Origin: Thiotrichales bacterium
GTDB lineage: Bacteria > Pseudomonadota > Gammaproteobacteria > Beggiatoales > Beggiatoaceae
Reading direction: 5' to 3'
Length of the DNA stretch: 64,000 nt
Assembly (NCBI GenBank): GCA_016745035.1
Contig: JADGDE010000001.1
Span: 596,507 to 660,506 of the forward strand
Under the pieces are notes generated by a model. That model did not search any database. It was given only the letters and a program-made list of their open reading frames with translations, and had not been told where the DNA came from. The position numbers and the translations under genes are program-made. Positions 61,948 to 64,000 of this stretch are shown in pieces; position 1 is the first letter of the stretch; each line of letters starts with the position of its first letter.

Positions 61948-63834
61948 ATGGAAATCATTCAACTAACCCTAGAGATGCAAGTCATCATGGGGGTGTTACT
62001 CTTAACCATGGTGTTATTTGTCACCGAATGGTTGCGCGTCGATATGACCGCTGTCAGCATCATGGTCTTGCTTGGGCTATTGAGTTATTTTTGGGGCGAT
62101 ATTAGCGGCAACACCGACGTGATTTTAGTGCCGATGGAGCAACTCTTTAGCGGCTTTTCCAGTAATGCAGTGATGTCCATTATCGCGGTGATGATTATTG
62201 GTGCTGGCTTGGATAAAAGCGGCATCATGACCCAAGTCGCAGCCAAACTCCTCAAAGTCAGCGGTAACACCGAAAAACGCGTGATTCCAATCATCTCCGG
62301 TACGGTCGCTTTTATTTCCAGTTTTATGCAAAACATCGGCGCGGCGGCTTTATTCCTTCCTGTAGTCAACCGTATTTCCAACAGCTCTGGCATCCCCATG
62401 TCGCGCTTATTAATGCCGATGGGCTTTTGTGCCATTTTGGGCGGCACGATGACCATGATTGGCTCTAGTCCTTTAATTTTACTTAATGACTTAATTTTAA
62501 CTTCGAATCAAAGCCTGCCTGAGGGCATGGAAAAGATGGAAACCTTTGGGCTGTTTGATGTTAGCCCGATTGGGATTTTATTGGTAATCACAGGGATTGC
62601 TTATTTTATTATCGCCGGGCGCTGGGTCTTGCCTAGCAATAAAACGCTGGCAGAAGAAGGCACTGATGCCACTGATTATTTGCGTAAACTCTACCGGGTT
62701 GAGGGCAAAGAATTTGAAATATTTATTCCCGAAAATAGCCCAATGGCGGGAAAACAAATTGATGCCTTTGAACATGCCGCCGACCATGCGATTCGCGTGA
62801 TTGCCGCTTGTCGTGAAGGGGATAATTGTATTGCCCCTAATCATGATATGAAACTTAAAGGCGGCAGCCGAGCGGTGTTTTTAGGGATGCCTGCCCAAGT
62901 CAAAAGCTTTGCCCGTGAAAATGGCTTAGAGGTACGGCCTCAGCTAGAGCGCTTCGCTGATGTTTTAGTCGCCAGTAAAGCCGGGATTGCCGAAATCGTC
63001 ATTCCCCCCGCCTCGGATTTAATCGGCAAAAGCCTCTTAGAAATTCGGATGCGTAAAGCTTATGGGCTTAATGTTTTAAGTGTCTATCGTCAAAGCGAAA
63101 CTTATTCCGAGGGTGACGATTTACGTTCTTTAGAACTCAAAGCTGGAGATACCATCGCTGTCCACACCACATGGGAAGACCTAGCGCACTGTAGCACCTT
63201 GGATCGCGATTTCACCGTCATCACCACCAATTATCCCCACGAAGAACTGCGCCCCCATAAAATCAAACACGCATTGGGCTTTTTTGCCCTTGCCTTGGTC
63301 TTGGTTTTATTTACCGATATGCGCTTATCACTGGCTTTATTTGTCGGCGCAGTCGGCATGATTGCCAGCGGTGTTTTAACTGTTGACGAGGCTTATCGCA
63401 AAGTCGGCTGGCAATCGGTATTTTTGCTTGCCAGTTTAATTCCCTTGGGTATCGCGGTCGAAAGTACCAACACGGCGGCGTGGATTGCTCAGCAAGTATT
63501 AATGTTGCTCGATGGCGTGTCTATTTGGGTCTTACAAGCGGCGATTGCCGTCTTGGCTACCGTCTTTACCTTGCTGATGTCCAATGTCGGCGCAACGGTG
63601 TTACTCGTGCCGCTGGCGGTGAATATTGCCCTTGGCGCAGGCGCTGACCCACGTATTTTTGCTCTGACTGTCGCCATTGCGACTTCTAATTCCTTTTTGA
63701 TTCCTACCCACCAAGTCAACGCGCTGATTATGGGGCCTGGGGGCTATAAAGTGAAAGATTTTGTCAAAGCAGGCGGGGTTATGACCGTGCTGTTTTTGGT
63801 TGTTGCCATCACAGGCTTAAATCTGGTCTTCTAA
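61948..63834 (+). CDS. SLC13/DASS permease with TrkA-C domains
   Basis: 628 aa. About five to six helices on each side of a cytoplasmic insert (residues about 240-420) that holds two TrkA-C (RCK-C) domains. The helix blocks MQNIGAAALFLPVV and MSNVGATVLLVPLAVNIA are the two substrate hairpins of the sodium/sulfate-dicarboxylate family. This double-TrkA-C form is often annotated as a sulfate or other anion carrier. It stands after dsrE2, behind that gene's terminator. Confidence 0.88.
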   Translation: MEIIQLTLEMQVIMGVLLLTMVLFVTEWLRVDMTAVSIMVLLGLLSYFWGDISGNTDVILVPMEQLFSGFSSNAVMSIIAVMIIGAGLDKSGIMTQVAAKLLKVSGNTEKRVIPIISGTVAFISSFMQNIGAAALFLPVVNRISNSSGIPMSRLLMPMGFCAILGGTMTMIGSSPLILLNDLILTSNQSLPEGMEKMETFGLFDVSPIGILLVITGIAYFIIAGRWVLPSNKTLAEEGTDATDYLRKLYRVEGKEFEIFIPENSPMAGKQIDAFEHAADHAIRVIAACREGDNCIAPNHDMKLKGGSRAVFLGMPAQVKSFARENGLEVRPQLERFADVLVASKAGIAEIVIPPASDLIGKSLLEIRMRKAYGLNVLSVYRQSETYSEGDDLRSLELKAGDTIAVHTTWEDLAHCSTLDRDFTVITTNYPHEELRPHKIKHALGFFALALVLVLFTDMRLSLALFVGAVGMIASGVLTVDEAYRKVGWQSVFLLASLIPLGIAVESTNTAAWIAQQVLMLLDGVSIWVLQAAIAVLATVFTLLMSNVGATVLLVPLAVNIALGAGADPRIFALTVAIATSNSFLIPTHQVNALIMGPGGYKVKDFVKAGGVMTVLFLVVAITGLNLVF

Positions 63835-63847
63835 TACGGTAAGTTTG

Positions 63848-64000
63848 ATGAAAGCATCTATTCGACACAAATTACAACACCTCAGTGAGCGCCTACAAGA
63901 GCTAGATGCCTTGTTAGCCGACCCGGATGTAATCCGCGACAATAATCAATTTCGGCAATTGTCGATTGAATATGCCGACATCAATCCGGTGGTGAATAAT
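63848..64000 (+). CDS. prfA: Peptide chain release factor 1, N-terminal part
   Basis: The frame opens at ATG 63848 and runs off the window. The 51 residues seen (MKASIRHKLQHLSERLQEL, then LLADPDVI and FRQLSIEYADINPVV) match the N-terminal helical domain of RF1. It begins 13 bases after the permease stop. Completeness of the rest cannot be judged. Confidence 0.88.
   Translation, partial: MKASIRHKLQHLSERLQELDALLADPDVIRDNNQFRQLSIEYADINPVVNN

Noticed and set aside
1..64000. tRNA, rRNA or riboswitch genes
   Set aside because: I looked through the intergenic stretches for cloverleaf arms, CCA ends and known leader folds and saw none. A covariance-model scan would be needed to exclude small RNAs.

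Overview
The window looks like a chromosome segment of a sulfur-oxidising gammaproteobacterium of moderate GC content. The main evidence is a complete reverse dissimilatory sulfite reductase operon (dsrABEFHCMKLJOP) with DsrEFH, the marker of the oxidative direction, plus a separate tusA-dsrE2 pair. An octaheme hydroxylamine-oxidoreductase-like cytochrome, a c4-type cytochrome and gammaproteobacterial housekeeping genes (lpxL-like, tmk, def-fmt, murF, mpl, folB-folK, prmB, trpD, prfA) fit. A Thiotrichales/Beggiatoa-like or Chromatiales-like host is inferred from gene content, not proven.

Layout. 1-3.5 kb: lipid A acyltransferase, tmk and a YejF-type ABC ATPase, all on the minus strand. 3.6-8.7 kb: an accessory island with three decayed fragments of one AAA-ATPase/TPR protein family, a CDP-alcohol phosphatidyltransferase plus cytidylyltransferase pair, and a surface-type protein. 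8.7-20 kb: the dsr operon (minus), with a good sigma70-like promoter upstream of dsrA and stem-loops in four of its intercistronic gaps. 20-27 kb: glf, an Rpn/PD-(D/E)XK nuclease-like gene, def-fmt-ychJ, a TAXI binding protein, then cytochrome c4, a DUF302 protein and an ABC-2 permease. 27-34 kb: lipoprotein and membrane proteins of unknown role, Sel1 protein, acpS and a secreted beta-helix protein. 34-41.5 kb (minus): murF, sppA, gcvPB, a transmembrane pseudokinase and a small lipoprotein. 41.7-49 kb: argJ, a large secreted protein, a family 9 glycosyltransferase, endonuclease I and the octaheme cytochrome behind an FNR-type promoter. 49-54.5 kb: trpD, a membrane protein, prmB, folB, folK, thiS and an AI-2E-family transporter, nearly all touching or overlapping. 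54.5-59.4 kb: a C5-cytosine methyltransferase and a single-chain nuclease-methyltransferase-specificity protein. 59.4-64 kb: mpl, tusA, dsrE2, an SLC13 permease and the start of prfA.

How it works together. TusA and DsrE2 can pass persulfide sulfur to DsrEFH and DsrC. DsrAB (with DsrL) oxidises it to sulfite, and DsrMKJOP links DsrC oxidation to the membrane quinone pool. The SLC13 carrier could move the product anion, but this rests only on proximity.

The least expected signal is a family of short non-coding mobile elements. They have 13-bp terminal inverted repeats (CTGATGTTACGCA) and exact 7-bp target duplications that always begin with TTA. One copy is inserted inside another at 47.1-47.3 kb. 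No transposase for them is visible here.
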